DNA from: Thermococcus chitonophagus
GTDB lineage: Archaea > Methanobacteriota_B > Thermococci > Thermococcales > Thermococcaceae
Length of the DNA stretch: 64,000 nt
Reading direction: 5' to 3'
Assembly (NCBI RefSeq): GCF_002214605.1
Contig: NZ_CP015193.1
Span: 388,978-452,977, forward strand
Shown: positions 1-10,323 of the stretch, piece after piece
How the letters are laid out: the number at the start of each line of letters is the position of its first letter
Numbering within the stretch: position 1 is the stretch's first letter
Translations under genes and position numbers: made by a program
The notes under the pieces: model-generated
The model's input: only the letters and a program-made list of their open reading frames with translations
Databases searched by the model: none
Told to the model about the DNA's origin: nothing

Positions 1-1
1 C

Positions 2-547
2 GGCGTCGTTCTCCCTGGGGGCTTTAGCTATGCCGATTATCTAAGGGCAGGAGCTATCGCGGCGAGGCAAAGGATAATGGAGGAGGTTAGGGAGTTCGCA
101 GAAGAAGGAAGGCCAGTTCTTGGGATATGCAACGGCTTTCAGGTTCTAACGGAATCTGGAATTCTGCCAGGTGCATTGAGGCCGAACAAGATCCCGAGGT
201 TCATTTGCAGATGGGTTCACCTTAAAGTAGTTGACACCAACACGGCTTTCACGCAATTCTACGAGCCGGGAGAGGTTATTAGAATGCCTATAGCACACGC
301 TGAAGGAAACTATTACATTGATGATCCCTCAAGGGTTAGGGTGGTCTTCCAGTATAGCGACGAGAAGGGGGAAATAACCGAGGAAGCGAATCCCAATGGG
401 TCGGTTTTGAACATAGCTGGGGTGAGCAACGATAGGGGCAACGTCCTGGGAATGATGCCCCACCCTGAGAGGGCAAGTGACAGGTTCCTGGGGAGCGAAG
501 ATGGACTTAAAGTCTTTAAGAGCATGGTGGAGTGGGTTAAACGCTGA
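2..547 (+). CDS. purQ: Phosphoribosylformylglycinamidine synthase subunit PurQ (5' end outside window)
   Basis: Glutaminase subunit of FGAM synthase. It releases ammonia from glutamine for the fourth step of purine synthesis and works with PurL and PurS. The frame is open from base 2 ([18 protein letters not shown]), so the true start lies upstream of the window. The class I glutamine amidotransferase nucleophile is the Cys in GICNGFQ (about bases 125-145), and the His/Glu pair is in MMPHPER near the C-terminus. purL follows about 1.8 kb downstream on the same strand, separated by a secreted-protein gene, so the two need not be cotranscribed. Assignment is secure; only the N-terminus is missing. 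Confidence 0.96.
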   Translation, partial: GVVLPGGFSYADYLRAGAIAARQRIMEEVREFAEEGRPVLGICNGFQVLTESGILPGALRPNKIPRFICRWVHLKVVDTNTAFTQFYEPGEVIRMPIAHAEGNYYIDDPSRVRVVFQYSDEKGEITEEANPNGSVLNIAGVSNDRGNVLGMMPHPERASDRFLGSEDGLKVFKSMVEWVKR

Positions 548-642
548 CAATCCCTGCTCTAAAGGGCAAGGCTCTCAAAAGAGTACTTTAATGGGAGATA
601 AAAGATATATAGCACTCCAGAGGACGGTAATTGGTAGGTATT

Positions 643-2256
643 ATGAAGAAAGAAATTTTCGTTGTGCTGGTTACTGGGATTGTGTTATTTAGCTTTGTAA
701 CGCCTGTTCAGGCAAAGGTTACTGTAGAAGTAAATCCTAACTTGGAACTGTTTTCTGTAGTATATATCTTGGCCTTCGGCTGGAAGGATCCCTTCGTTAT
801 AGCCCCTTGGAACTACACCCGAGACGTTTTGGAGTACTTCTTCCCTTATAGAAATCATGAGGCTGTAAAGTACATCAGGGAACTCTTTGCTAACGACTCT
901 TCTTACATAGATAGAGATTATGCTATAGCTATGTTTGTGGATAATAAAACGCTAGTTGAGGATCTTCCAGAAATTTTGGAGAAATTTGCGAGGGACTCAA
1001 ATTTTACTGAATTTTACCTGAGGCATAGGAAAGAATACGAGAACCTAACTTCTATCTACCGACCCTATCTTAATATAACAGAGAAATTGCATAGGGAGTT
1101 ATTTGGCAGGTCATTTAAAGACTATAAGGTTGAGCTTTCGTATTCCCTCTATATCCATCCTCATTCTGGCTTCACGAATACGACAGCTTATTATGTGGGA
1201 GGAATCCTACATGCTGCGGGGGTATCCAGGTACCAAGGCATCTGCACGATCTTTCACGAGTTTACACATCCCCTCGTAGACCAACTGGTAACTAATGTAA
1301 CGTTTAAGAACGTTTCCTACTATCTCAGTGGTATAAAGACTAGGTACCCAAAAATTACAAGCCTCGATCCTATGCATTTCTCCAATTATACGATATATTT
1401 CAAAGAGGGGATTACGGAGAGTGTTGCTGAGTTCATGTGTTTAAATGCGGGGGTGCCAAGAGATTTCGTTAGGTACAGAAATCTTCTTTACTCGCTGTTC
1501 CTAACGGAGGATTTTCTTGAAGAAATAGAAAGATTCAATAAAACGAAGCATGAGAATGAGACACTCTTTGATTACCTCCCAGTTCTCATAAGGCACATGG
1601 AAAGCTGGGCTACCGAGGATAATGTTTCGAGGTATTTTGACACGAAGTTGCCGATTCTTGGTGAAGATTTCGCCGAGAGTGTATTAGATAGCAGAAGAAT
1701 AGTAATTATTTATGGTACTCGGAATCCTGACAAGAGTGGGATCCTCATTGATCAAAGGGCTGCAGAGAGATTGAAGTATGAAGTGAAGGAAATGTTCAAA
1801 TCTACCTATGGTACTCAAGTTAATGTGACTGTTAAGTTTGATAAAGCAGTTATTCCAGAAGATCTCAGGCAAAATGTGATTCTTGTAGGTGGTCCAGTCT
1901 CAAATAATATCACCAGGGAGCTAAATGATGTACTCCCAATAAAATTCGTTAAGTACAATGGAACTTGGTGTCTTGTTAGAAATCCATCAAATGTGACCTG
2001 GCTTGGTTCCTTCCGATATTCTGAGAGGTATTTTAAAGAGGTTACAGGCGATTTTGTATCCTGTGCAAAGGGTATAGGTGTCATAGAGCGTATTAGGAAT
2101 CCCTGGAATAGGAATAGAATATTGGTTGTAGTTGCAGGAGTGGATAGAATAGGAACAGCAAGGGTTGTTCTTAGATTTCCTTATGGGACTGAGGGGAGCT
2201 ATATGATCCTGGGGAAAGGATGGGCTGAGTCTGGATTCTATGTACAACCTCATTAA
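643..2256 (+). CDS. Secreted HExxH protein, DUF4932-like with an S-layer-type C-terminal part
   Basis: A 537-residue exported protein. The start is placed at the ATG of MKKEIFVVLV; the frame stays open to a TTG at 631, but the ATG gives a clean signal peptide (Lys-Lys, hydrophobic stretch, VQA-K cleavage-like site). About residues 205-209 read HEFTH, an HExxH zinc-protease signature, and a Glu in GITESVAEF (about residue 259) could be a third ligand. The last third contains ILVGGPVSN and NRILVVVAGVDRIGT, the style of sequence seen in the outer domains of Thermococcales surface proteins. Many NxT/NxS sequons fit glycosylation outside the cell. DUF4932 is assigned from memory of the family; the substrate is unknown and protease activity is inferred only from the motif. 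Confidence 0.72.
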   Translation: MKKEIFVVLVTGIVLFSFVTPVQAKVTVEVNPNLELFSVVYILAFGWKDPFVIAPWNYTRDVLEYFFPYRNHEAVKYIRELFANDSSYIDRDYAIAMFVDNKTLVEDLPEILEKFARDSNFTEFYLRHRKEYENLTSIYRPYLNITEKLHRELFGRSFKDYKVELSYSLYIHPHSGFTNTTAYYVGGILHAAGVSRYQGICTIFHEFTHPLVDQLVTNVTFKNVSYYLSGIKTRYPKITSLDPMHFSNYTIYFKEGITESVAEFMCLNAGVPRDFVRYRNLLYSLFLTEDFLEEIERFNKTKHENETLFDYLPVLIRHMESWATEDNVSRYFDTKLPILGEDFAESVLDSRRIVIIYGTRNPDKSGILIDQRAAERLKYEVKEMFKSTYGTQVNVTVKFDKAVIPEDLRQNVILVGGPVSNNITRELNDVLPIKFVKYNGTWCLVRNPSNVTWLGSFRYSERYFKEVTGDFVSCAKGIGVIERIRNPWNRNRILVVVAGVDRIGTARVVLRFPYGTEGSYMILGKGWAESGFYVQPH

Positions 2257-2302
2257 GCATTTCTTTTATCCTTCTATTTTGTCATTTTTCTGTCAAAATA
2301 AA

Positions 2303-2312
2303 CCTTAAAAAC
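2303..2312 (+). promoter_or_regulatory. Probable TATA box for purL
   Basis: CCTTAAAAAC lies about 45-50 bases before the purL ATG, at the spacing expected for an archaeal TATA/BRE with a 20-25 nt leader. The sequence around it repeats TTTCTGTCAA (near 2287 and 2329), which could be a regulator half-site. That last point is only a suggestion. Confidence 0.5.
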
Positions 2313-2355
2313 TTTCTGTTTTTACATGTTTCTGTCAATTGATGGAGGGTCAGTT

Positions 2356-4470
2356 ATGTTCCCACACGAGGAAAAATACATTCGCGAGAGGCTTGGTAGG
2401 GAGCCAAATGAGCTTGAGTGGGCAATGCTTGAAGTAATGTGGAGCGAGCATGCCTCATATAAATCAAGTAGGCCTTGGCTCAAACTTCTTCCTACGAATA
2501 ACGAGCACGTAGTTCTGGGCCCAGGGGAGGATGCCGGGATAATAAAGTTTGAGGATGACACTTGGATAGTGGCTGGAATAGAGAGCCATAACCATCCCTC
2601 AGCTGTAGAACCCTACGGTGGGGCTGCAACTGGAGTTGGTGGAATTGTTAGGGACATCCTATGTATGGGGGCTAGGCCCATAGCGTTGTTAGATCCGATA
2701 AGATTTGGGCCTCTCGAGAACGACAGGAACAGGTACCTTTTCGAGTACGTAGTTAAAGGTATAGCTGATTACGGTAACAGAATCGGTGTTCCAACCGTTG
2801 GGGGAGAGACGGAATTCGATGAGAGCTTGGACAACTACACGCTCGTAAATGTCGCCTGCATAGGGATAATGAAGCCTGAACACTTAGTTCACAGCTACGT
2901 TACCGAAGCGGGATTAAAGCTCGTGTTAGTGGGTAACAGAACTGGAAGGGACGGAATTCATGGGGTCACATTCGCGAGCGAAGAGCTCAGTGAGAACGCC
3001 GAGGAAGAGGATCGTTCAGCAGTTCAAATTCCCGACCCCTTCACGGAGAAGCTCCTCATAGAGGCAACGCTTGAAGCTGTATACACGGGTAAAGTTAGGG
3101 CATTGAAGGATCTGGGTGGGGGAGGTCTAACTTGTGCAGCCTCAGAAATGGCCGGGAAGAAGGGCTTTGGGGCAGTAATATACGCTGACAGGGTTCCCTT
3201 GAGGGAGCCTGGGATGAATGTCGTTGAAGTGATGATCTCCGAGAGCCAGGAGAGAATGCTCTTCGCGGTAAAGCCAGAGGACGTTGAAGCTCTGGGAAGA
3301 ATATTTGAGAAGTACGGACTTGAGTGGACCGTGGTAGGTGAGACGATAGAGGAGCCTCGCTTCATCGTCTACTGGAATGGAGAGAAGGTTGCTGATTTGC
3401 CTATAGATCTCCTCACTGACGTCCCCACGATTAAGTGGCCCTTAAAGGAGTATAGGGTCGAGGAGGAAGTTGAAACCCCCCCAATTTCCTTGGAGGAAGC
3501 CTTTGAGAAAGTCTGGAGGAGCCCAAATATTATAGCTAAGAGGTGGGTATGGGAGCAGTATGACCACGAAGTCCAAGGAAGGACTGTGGTAAAGCCAGGA
3601 TTTGATGCTGCAGTTCTGAAGATAAATAATGAATATGGCCTGGCTTTTGTTGCCGATGGTAATCCTGGGCACAGCTATCTAAACCCCTATCACGGAGCTA
3701 TGGGAGCGGTTGCCGAGGTCGTGAGGAATCTCGTTAGCGTTGGTGCCAGGCCTCTGGCATTAATTGACAACTTGAACTTCGCCTCTCCTGAGAGGCCTGA
3801 AGTTTACTGGGCCTTTGCTGAGACCGTGAGAGGCTTAGCTGATGCAGCTAAAGCATTCAACCTAGCCTATATAAGCGGGAACGTCAGCTTCTACAATGAG
3901 GTCGTTGATAGGCCAATAAAGCCAACTCCCGTCGTTGCAGGCCTAGGAAAGGTTAAGCTCGAAGTAATACCTAAGGGCCCCAGGGAAGAAGATCTTATTG
4001 CTCTTGTAGGAGAAACCAAGAAGGAGCTTGGAGGTTCTGAGCTGTACAGGATCCTGGGGATTAACAAGGGGATAGCCCCGAGAGTTGACCTTGAGAACGA
4101 AAGGAGAAACGCTTATGGAGTTCTTGAACTCGTTGAGAGGTCATTAGTGTCATTTGTTCACGATGTGTCAAAGGGTGGAATTGCTGTAGCCTTGGCGGAA
4201 ATTAGCGCGTGGTTCAACGTTGGAGTTACTGCTAAGTTTGAGACCCCACTAAGCCCCGTGGACTTTGCCTTTAGCGAGAGCCACGGAAGGTATATCATCA
4301 CGTTCCCGGAGGAGAACCTAGAAAAGGTCAGGAAGGTACTCCCAGTTAATGTACTCGGAAAAATTTCTGGTGAGGAGTTTATATTAGAGGTAAATAACAA
4401 AAAAGTTGTAAGGGATGTCCAGTGGCTTCAGGATATCTATTGGAACGAGCTGTACAGGATCATGGATTGA
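2356..4470 (+). CDS. purL: Phosphoribosylformylglycinamidine synthase subunit PurL
   Basis: Large synthetase subunit of the three-part (PurS/Q/L) FGAM synthase. It converts FGAR, ATP and ammonia to FGAM. The 704-residue length fits the small PurL class. Family motifs are visible: [26 protein letters not shown] near residues 80-105, GGETEFD near 150, KDLGGGGLT near 255, and a repeated AIRS-like second half. The ATG at 2356 is preferred over the ATG at 2326 because GGAGGG sits 6-11 bases before it and the protein then starts MFPHEEKYI, as in other Pyrococcus PurL. The 3' end overlaps the convergent pckA gene by 11 bases. Confidence 0.97.
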   Translation: MFPHEEKYIRERLGREPNELEWAMLEVMWSEHASYKSSRPWLKLLPTNNEHVVLGPGEDAGIIKFEDDTWIVAGIESHNHPSAVEPYGGAATGVGGIVRDILCMGARPIALLDPIRFGPLENDRNRYLFEYVVKGIADYGNRIGVPTVGGETEFDESLDNYTLVNVACIGIMKPEHLVHSYVTEAGLKLVLVGNRTGRDGIHGVTFASEELSENAEEEDRSAVQIPDPFTEKLLIEATLEAVYTGKVRALKDLGGGGLTCAASEMAGKKGFGAVIYADRVPLREPGMNVVEVMISESQERMLFAVKPEDVEALGRIFEKYGLEWTVVGETIEEPRFIVYWNGEKVADLPIDLLTDVPTIKWPLKEYRVEEEVETPPISLEEAFEKVWRSPNIIAKRWVWEQYDHEVQGRTVVKPGFDAAVLKINNEYGLAFVADGNPGHSYLNPYHGAMGAVAEVVRNLVSVGARPLALIDNLNFASPERPEVYWAFAETVRGLADAAKAFNLAYISGNVSFYNEVVDRPIKPTPVVAGLGKVKLEVIPKGPREEDLIALVGETKKELGGSELYRILGINKGIAPRVDLENERRNAYGVLELVERSLVSFVHDVSKGGIAVALAEISAWFNVGVTAKFETPLSPVDFAFSESHGRYIITFPEENLEKVRKVLPVNVLGKISGEEFILEVNNKKVVRDVQWLQDIYWNELYRIMD

Positions 4471-6334
4471 GGAATTTGAAGGGACTTATGTATTCTCCAT
4501 ACCTTTCTCTTGCCTCTAATAGCCTCTTCCTTTCTTTTTCAAGCTCCTCAAAGAGCTCCTCTGGGATATTGTCCAGGGGCTCATATATCTTCCATATTCT
4601 GTCTATCTTTGCAAGCAACTCTGGAACTCTAATCTTGAACTGCTTCTCATAGTCTTCTCTAGTGTACTCTTTGTTCAGTACTTGCTTGAACAGGGCCTTA
4701 AGATCCTCGTATTTTGGAATGTACCCTATCGGGGTTTCAATAGCCTCTACGTCGCCGTGGACTCTAAGCTCCATCCACTTAAGCCACACTGCCTTATCAA
4801 GCTTTTCATTTAACCACTGGCCGTTTTCCCGGAGGAAGTAGTTGACCGCGAATATCTTGGGTGTCTTCTTCAACTTTCTTCCGAATTCAAGGTAGTTCCT
4901 AATGTAATCGCCTATGTGGACGCTCAGGAAGTCGAGAATTGACATCGGGTTGAAGGCCCTAACTCCTTCCTTGCCGAGGGTTGCCGCTGTAGTCTCGCTC
5001 TCAAGCGAAGCTCCCATTGTTATTACTCCATGTTGCCAGCTAAACGCTTCCCTAACGGGTGGCCATGTATCTGGGTCTCTGCCACCGAATATCATTCCGC
5101 CGACCTCAACTCCGCACGGGTTCTCTAGGGCTTCCCTGTCGAGGTTGGGGAACGCTTCAAGCCTAACGGTAAACCTTGCGTTTTTGTGGCTTGGAGGAAT
5201 TTCTCTGCCCTCTGCATCCTTCTTCCCGCGCCACCATTTTCCACTGTGGTTCTCACCCTCATCGGGTATTGGAATGCCCATCCCGTTCCAGTAGGGCTTA
5301 CCATCCTTAACCAAAACGTTAGAGAATATAATTTCGACTGGAGAGTGAAGAACCTTCCATATAATTGGATCATCTTTCTCGTTTACTCCCTCTATTATTC
5401 CGAAGACACCAATTTCAACGTTTACTGCCCTAGCCCTGCCGTCGAGGTTCTTTATGAAGACGAGGTCGTCACCCACTATGTTCTCCCAGGGTATCATCGC
5501 CGTTGAAGTTTTCCCACACATGCTTGGATAAGCTCCTGTGAAGTACGTTTTCCTCCCGTTCGGGCCGTTAACCCTCATAAGGAACATGTGCTCGCTTAGC
5601 CAACCCTCTCTAACGGCTCTCTGGATCGTGAGCCTAAACGCGAGCTTCTTTAACCCTATAGTGTTCCCACCGTATTGCGTATTTGCTGAATACACAGTCT
5701 CGTCCACTAAGTCAATGTATATCCTCCTCTTGTCAAGGTTTTTACTTGTCTTTCTCTCATCAAGCTCCCCAGCGGAGTGAACGAACCTTAAGAAGTTCCT
5801 AGTTGGCCCCATCCTCACAAATTCCTCGTAACCTTTCCTATACAGCAGGAATTCTGAGTGGGCTACATAGGCCGAGTCCGTCAGCTGAACTGCGGGAATC
5901 GTGAAGACCGAATTCTTTGGGCCGAGAACGAAGAAGCATATGAACAGTTCTTTTCCTTTCATGATTCCCTTCATTATCTCTCTTATTTCCCTAAGCCCTT
6001 CTTCCCTCTCTATTGTGTTGAGGAATGGGAGGGTAACTCCCTTTGGAACTAGGAGTTTTGTGTTTGTTTTGTCCCTTGCCTGATCGTAGTAGTTGTCATA
6101 GTGAACTGTATGCCTGGGCATTTCAAGCATCTTTTCCTCTCCGTAATAGAGGGCCTTCCAGCGGACGTACTCTTCATCCTCCGGCGAATCGGTACAAACA
6201 AAAATCTTGCTTGGCTGAAGCCATTCAATCCATTCTGCTAAGAATTCATGCAGGTAGGGATTGTTTATCTTCCTGATTTTCTCAAACTGCTCCTTCTCAA
6301 GAATATTTTCAAGCTTCTCAAGAGCGTTCTCCAT
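4460..6334 (-). CDS. pckA: Phosphoenolpyruvate carboxykinase (GTP)
   Basis: Cytosolic enzyme interconverting oxaloacetate plus GTP with PEP, CO2 and GDP, linking the C4 pool to gluconeogenesis. The 624-residue protein has the GTP-type kinase P-loop with its reactive cysteine ([16 protein letters not shown], about residue 270) and downstream nucleotide-site sequences (PWENIVGDD). The start is the ATG at 6334, preceded by GGTGAG; an in-frame GTG at 6343 lies inside that ribosome binding site and is less likely. It converges on purL and shares 11 bases with it. The upstream region holds AT-rich TATA candidates but no clear TGM sugar operator. Confidence 0.96.
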   Translation of the reverse strand: MENALEKLENILEKEQFEKIRKINNPYLHEFLAEWIEWLQPSKIFVCTDSPEDEEYVRWKALYYGEEKMLEMPRHTVHYDNYYDQARDKTNTKLLVPKGVTLPFLNTIEREEGLREIREIMKGIMKGKELFICFFVLGPKNSVFTIPAVQLTDSAYVAHSEFLLYRKGYEEFVRMGPTRNFLRFVHSAGELDERKTSKNLDKRRIYIDLVDETVYSANTQYGGNTIGLKKLAFRLTIQRAVREGWLSEHMFLMRVNGPNGRKTYFTGAYPSMCGKTSTAMIPWENIVGDDLVFIKNLDGRARAVNVEIGVFGIIEGVNEKDDPIIWKVLHSPVEIIFSNVLVKDGKPYWNGMGIPIPDEGENHSGKWWRGKKDAEGREIPPSHKNARFTVRLEAFPNLDREALENPCGVEVGGMIFGGRDPDTWPPVREAFSWQHGVITMGASLESETTAATLGKEGVRAFNPMSILDFLSVHIGDYIRNYLEFGRKLKKTPKIFAVNYFLRENGQWLNEKLDKAVWLKWMELRVHGDVEAIETPIGYIPKYEDLKALFKQVLNKEYTREDYEKQFKIRVPELLAKIDRIWKIYEPLDNIPEELFEELEKERKRLLEARERYGEYISPFKFLNP

Positions 6335-6471
6335 TTTTCTCACCCTTGTTTAAACGTGTGCATTTTGACATTATTAAATTTTATTGACTTAAAACACATA
6401 TTTCTGGGACTAATTTTGTCAGTTTATCAAACGATTAAGTGGAATAAAATTGATGGAACAGTTTTGACCCA

Positions 6472-6485
6472 AAAGGTTTAAATCT
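6472..6485 (+). promoter_or_regulatory. TATA/BRE for the MIP18-type gene
   Basis: AAAGGTTTAAATCT lies about 33-45 bases ahead of the TTG start at 6517, a standard Pyrococcus BRE/TATA arrangement with a leader of about 10 nt. Confidence 0.5.
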
Positions 6486-6516
6486 GTTTATTGGAACTAC
6501 CACTGGGTGTGGAGAT

Positions 6517-7041
6517 TTGGTAACGAAGGAAGAAGTTGAGAGGGCTATTGAGGAAATTACCGGGAAGAACGAGATAATTGAGAGCCTAGAAGTTGAGGAT
6601 GGCACCGTTAAAATAACCTTCAAAGAGAAGATAGATGATGCAACGCTCTTGAAAGTTTACAACAGGATAAAGGAGCTTGAGGGCGTTAAGCAGGTTGAAA
6701 TTGGGTTTGTGAGGGAGCAGAAAGGCGGAGAGAACGTTAAGCTGACGGAGGAAATGATTCTGGAGAAGCTTAAGGAGGTCATAGATCCCGAGATAGGACT
6801 TGATGTTGTTAACTTGGGTTTAATATACGAGTTGAAGATAAACCCCGACAATACTGTGTATATCAAGATGACTATGACCACCCCAGGATGTCCTCTTACA
6901 CTATGGATCTTGAGAGCAGTTGAGGAGAAGGTTCTGGAGATTCCTGGGGTAAAGGATGTTGAAGTTGAGCTGACATTTGATCCACCATGGACGCCAGACA
7001 GGATGAGTGATGAAGCTAAGAGAAGGCTTGGGATGATTTAG
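6517..7041 (+). CDS. MIP18/DUF59 family Fe-S cluster assembly protein
   Basis: 174-residue cytosolic protein. The C-terminal half (about residues 75-174) is a MIP18 (DUF59, SufT-like) domain with the characteristic TTPGCPLTLWI cysteine motif and the DPPWTPDRMS tail. This family takes part in iron-sulfur cluster assembly or delivery. The N-terminal 70 residues look like a second, divergent copy of the same alpha/beta fold. Start is TTG at 6517 (MVTKEEVE), preceded by GGTGTGGAGA. It stands alone between pckA (divergent) and a ferritin-like gene, a neighbourhood consistent with iron metabolism. The exact client protein cannot be read from sequence. Confidence 0.85.
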   Translation: MVTKEEVERAIEEITGKNEIIESLEVEDGTVKITFKEKIDDATLLKVYNRIKELEGVKQVEIGFVREQKGGENVKLTEEMILEKLKEVIDPEIGLDVVNLGLIYELKINPDNTVYIKMTMTTPGCPLTLWILRAVEEKVLEIPGVKDVEVELTFDPPWTPDRMSDEAKRRLGMI

Positions 7042-7090
7042 GCCAAACATTTTTCAACTATTTTTTACAATATTTATAACAGGTGGTTCT

Positions 7091-7669
7091 GTGAGCTCTG
7101 CGTTGGAGCTCTTCATGAGGAGGGCAGGTATCAAGGACGAAGTAAGGGAAATACTGAAAGAACTCGCCAAGTACTCCCTAAAAGACATTCTTAGCTATGC
7201 CCTTAAGGGAGAAATAGATTCTACGGAGCTCTATCGCTTTCTCTCCGAGAAGCTCCCTGAAGGTTATCCCACGGAGAGATTTCGGGAATTCATGAAGATG
7301 GAGGAGGATCATGACAGGAAAGTCATGGAGATATTTGAGGCCTTGTTCCCTGGGGAAGAGCCTTCTGAAATTCGCTTTAAGACTTGGTCTCAAGTATTCA
7401 GGGAGGGGGACTATCGGTTGGAAACCGTGCGAGATTACCTTGATGTTCTGTCTATAGGAATGGACGCGGAGCAGCTGTCAGAGGGTGTTTACCTAATGCT
7501 ACATGATCTCCTTGAAAACCCAAAGCATAAGAAGACTTTCCTTAAGCTTGCTGAAGATGAGAAGTATCATTACGAGTTTCTAAAGCGAGAATATGAGTTC
7601 TACTCAAAGATAGAGGCCGAGAAAGCTCTAAGGGAATTAATCAAAGAACTCAAAGGCTCGGCCAGATAA
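7091..7669 (+). CDS. Ferritin-like/rubrerythrin-type four-helix protein
   Basis: 192-residue, strongly helical, Glu/Lys-rich protein starting at GTG 7091 behind AGGTGGT. Putative diiron ligands are spaced as in the ferritin-like superfamily: EIDSTELYRFL (about residues 43-53), MEEDHDRKVME (about 71-81), DAEQLSEGVY (about 125-134) and EDEKYHYEFL (about 157-166). There is no rubredoxin-like CxxC domain, so it is not a classical rubrerythrin. A role in iron or peroxide handling is inferred from the family. It lies between the Fe-S assembly gene and the arginine operon. Confidence 0.75.
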   Translation: MSSALELFMRRAGIKDEVREILKELAKYSLKDILSYALKGEIDSTELYRFLSEKLPEGYPTERFREFMKMEEDHDRKVMEIFEALFPGEEPSEIRFKTWSQVFREGDYRLETVRDYLDVLSIGMDAEQLSEGVYLMLHDLLENPKHKKTFLKLAEDEKYHYEFLKREYEFYSKIEAEKALRELIKELKGSAR

Positions 7670-7688
7670 TGTTATATTTGCAACATTA
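7667..7688. promoter_or_regulatory. Inverted repeat upstream of argG (distal)
   Basis: TAATGTT and AACATTA form a perfect 7-bp inverted repeat with an 8-base spacer. It starts on the stop codon of the ferritin-like gene and ends about 30 bases before the argG TATA region. It could be an operator half of a tandem site or, less likely, a terminator hairpin of the preceding gene. Confidence 0.4.
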
Positions 7689-7694
7689 TTTACT

Positions 7695-7718
7695 TTTTTG
7701 TAACGTTAATTACAAAAA
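7695..7718. promoter_or_regulatory. Inverted repeat abutting the argG TATA box
   Basis: TTTTTGTAA-CGTTAA-TTACAAAAA: 9-bp perfect arms around a 6-base spacer, immediately followed by the TATA-like ATTATAAAAAAG (7718-7729). Placement over the BRE side of the promoter suits an Lrp-type regulator of arginine synthesis. That function is inferred from position only. Confidence 0.5.
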
Positions 7719-7759
7719 TTATAAAAAAGTTGTTCTTTCTGGAATACCTAGGTGATATA

Positions 7760-9004
7760 ATGAAGGCGGTATTAGCTTACTCTGGTGGTCTCGATACCTC
7801 AGTTATCCTCAAGCTCATGCAGGAGAAGCTGGGAGTTGAAGTGATAACAGTAACCGTAGATGTCGGCCAGAAAGATGAGTTCGAGAAGATCGAGGAGAAG
7901 GCTTACAAGTTTGGGGCAGTTAAGCACTACTACATCGATGCAAAAGAGGAGTTCGCGAACGAATACGTGTCAAAGGCAATAAAGGCCAACGCTCTGTACG
8001 AGAAGGCTTATCCCTTGGCTACGGCATTAGCTAGGCCTCTCATAGTTGAAAAGCTAGTTGAGGTTGCAAAGAAGGAAGGTGCCAATATCATAGCTCACGG
8101 ATGCACTGGCAAAGGCAACGATCAGGTTAGGTTCAACCTCGGAATTAAGGCGTTGATGCCAGAAGCTGAGATACTCCAGCCAGTTGCGGAGTGGAACCTC
8201 ACAAGGGACTGGGAGATGGAGTATGCCAAGAAGCACGGAATTCCAGTGAGCGACAAAATATACAGCATAGACGAGAACATATGGGGCAGGAGCATTGAGG
8301 GCGGAGTCCTGGAGGATCCTTTTGCTGAACCTCCAGAAGAAGTGTGGGAGTGGACGGTTTCTCCAGCCAAAGCACCGGATGAACCTGAATACCTAACAAT
8401 AGAGTTTGAGAATGGTGTTCCTGTAGCACTCAATGGAGAGAAGATGCCCCTTCTAGAGCTTGTACTTAAGGTCAACGAAATAGCGGGAAAGCATGGTGTT
8501 GGGAGGATAGATCACATAGAGGACAGGACCGTGGGTATAAAGAGCAGGGAGGTTTATGAGGCCCCCGCAGCTGTAACTCTGATAAAGGCTCACTATGACC
8601 TCGAGAAGCTCACGATGACCAAATGGTTGCTCGAATTTAAGGAGTTCGTTGACTCTAAATGGTCCTGGCTCGTCTATAACGGTCTCTGGTACGAGCCACT
8701 GAGGCACGCCCTCGAGGGCTTCATAGACGAAGCAGAGAAGGTTGTGAACGGTGAGGTAAAGGTTAAGCTATGGAAGGGCAATGCAGTGGTCGTTGGAAGG
8801 CACTCCGATAACGCCCTCTACGACATCAAGGTTGCAACATATGAGAAGTTCAGCACGTTCGACCAGAAGCTAGCCAAGGGCTTCATCGAGCTCTTTGGGA
8901 TGCAGAGCGTTCTTGCGTACAATGTCATGCACGGAGCAAAGACCGTAACGAGTATTAGCGAGCTTAAAGAGACGATAAAGGAAATTGAGAAGCTCGCGAG
9001 TTAA
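7760..9004 (+). CDS. argG: Argininosuccinate synthase
   Basis: Joins citrulline and aspartate with ATP to make argininosuccinate. 414 residues, normal family length. The N-terminal PP-loop ATP site is [13 protein letters not shown] (residues 5-17); [13 protein letters not shown] (about 113-125) and the [14 protein letters not shown] segment are family hallmarks. The start is the ATG at 7760 behind AGGTGATAT; the frame extends to 7730, but that part is leader and TATA DNA. First gene of an argG-argH-argX operon, with argH 26 bases downstream. Confidence 0.97.
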   Translation: MKAVLAYSGGLDTSVILKLMQEKLGVEVITVTVDVGQKDEFEKIEEKAYKFGAVKHYYIDAKEEFANEYVSKAIKANALYEKAYPLATALARPLIVEKLVEVAKKEGANIIAHGCTGKGNDQVRFNLGIKALMPEAEILQPVAEWNLTRDWEMEYAKKHGIPVSDKIYSIDENIWGRSIEGGVLEDPFAEPPEEVWEWTVSPAKAPDEPEYLTIEFENGVPVALNGEKMPLLELVLKVNEIAGKHGVGRIDHIEDRTVGIKSREVYEAPAAVTLIKAHYDLEKLTMTKWLLEFKEFVDSKWSWLVYNGLWYEPLRHALEGFIDEAEKVVNGEVKVKLWKGNAVVVGRHSDNALYDIKVATYEKFSTFDQKLAKGFIELFGMQSVLAYNVMHGAKTVTSISELKETIKEIEKLAS

Positions 9005-9030
9005 TTCTTCCTTATTTTTTGGTGATTTAG

Positions 9031-10323
9031 ATGTACAGGAAGGCCCTTCTTGGTGATACGACCTCCTTTGTACTTGACTACATCTCCTCAATGGAAGAGG
9101 ATAGGGAGATAGTGGTTGAGGTTATAGAGTGCCTCGAAGCTCACGTTGAATCTATTTCGCATTTAATTCCCCAGGAAGCCAAGAAGAAAATTCTAAAGGC
9201 GTTGAAAGAACTCAAAGAAAACCCAGGAGTATTATTTAACATTGAAGCCGAAGACGTTCACGAGGCTATAGAGATATACCTCAGGGACAAGATTGGAGAG
9301 GCTGAGGGGTATTTAGCCCTAGGAAAGAGTAGGAACGATCACGTTGCCTGTGCTTTGAGGTTGAAGGTCAAAAAACTGCTGAAGGAGCAGATAAAGGAGC
9401 TTCAAGAACTCAAGAGGGTCTTAGTGGAAAAAGCTAAGGAGAATCTTAACACAATAATGCCCTCGTTCACGCATCTCCAGCCTGCCCAGCCCTCAACGTT
9501 CGCCCACTACCTAAGTCACATAATAGAGCTTGTTAACCTATACATTGATTTCTTGGAGTTCGCCTTAGGAAGGCTCGATGAATCTCCGCTAGGCGCGGGG
9601 GCGGTAGGGGGAACATCCGTGCCCCTTAACAGGGAGAATACATTGTTCTCGAGGATAGCCGAGAACTCCATCTACGCCACGAGTAGCAGGGACTTCTTAT
9701 TGTTAGCATGCTCTATAGATGTCTCTCTATCTATAGCCCTCTCCAGGATAGCCGAAGATCTTGTCGTATTCTCTACCCCCAACTTCAACTACGTTGAGCT
9801 ACCCAAAGAGCACTTAGCAACGAGCAGCATGATGCCCCAGAAGAAGAACCCCGTTACCATGGAAGTTGCGAGGGCATGGGCTGGAGAAGCACTGGGCCAC
9901 TTCGTTGCGATGGCCACGATCCTGAAAGGGTTGCCGACCGGGTACAACTTGGACATGCAGGAAGCAAACAAGCACGCATTTGCAATACTGAAGGGAACGC
10001 TCACAACTATTAAGGTATTCAGGGATGCGTTTAAAGGAATGAAGATAAATCCTGGGGCAATGCTCAGGGATGCCAAGCTCTTCCCGATCCTTGCAACCGA
10101 TATAGCAGAAAAAATTTCCCTAAAGACCGGAAGGCCTTACAGGGAGGTATATATGGAGGTTGCCTCCCTTATAAGGGATTCAAAGAGCGTTGAAGAGCTC
10201 TATTCGAAAATTTCCGAGCTCTATGGTATAGAGGTATCGCTGGAGGAGGGCATTAAGAAGCCCGTTGAGGGCTCTCCAAATCCCAAGCTAGTCAAGGAAT
10301 TCTTGGAAAGGGTGGGACCATGA
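9031..10323 (+). CDS. argH: Argininosuccinate lyase
   Basis: Splits argininosuccinate to arginine and fumarate. 430 residues. The fumarase/aspartase superfamily signature SSMMPQKKNPVTMEVAR is at about residues 267-283, and substrate-site sequences GKSRNDHVACALRL and THLQPAQPST are in place. ATG start with GGTGATTT about 7 bases upstream. Its TGA overlaps the ATG of argX in an ATGA junction, so the two are translationally coupled. Confidence 0.96.
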   Translation: MYRKALLGDTTSFVLDYISSMEEDREIVVEVIECLEAHVESISHLIPQEAKKKILKALKELKENPGVLFNIEAEDVHEAIEIYLRDKIGEAEGYLALGKSRNDHVACALRLKVKKLLKEQIKELQELKRVLVEKAKENLNTIMPSFTHLQPAQPSTFAHYLSHIIELVNLYIDFLEFALGRLDESPLGAGAVGGTSVPLNRENTLFSRIAENSIYATSSRDFLLLACSIDVSLSIALSRIAEDLVVFSTPNFNYVELPKEHLATSSMMPQKKNPVTMEVARAWAGEALGHFVAMATILKGLPTGYNLDMQEANKHAFAILKGTLTTIKVFRDAFKGMKINPGAMLRDAKLFPILATDIAEKISLKTGRPYREVYMEVASLIRDSKSVEELYSKISELYGIEVSLEEGIKKPVEGSPNPKLVKEFLERVGP

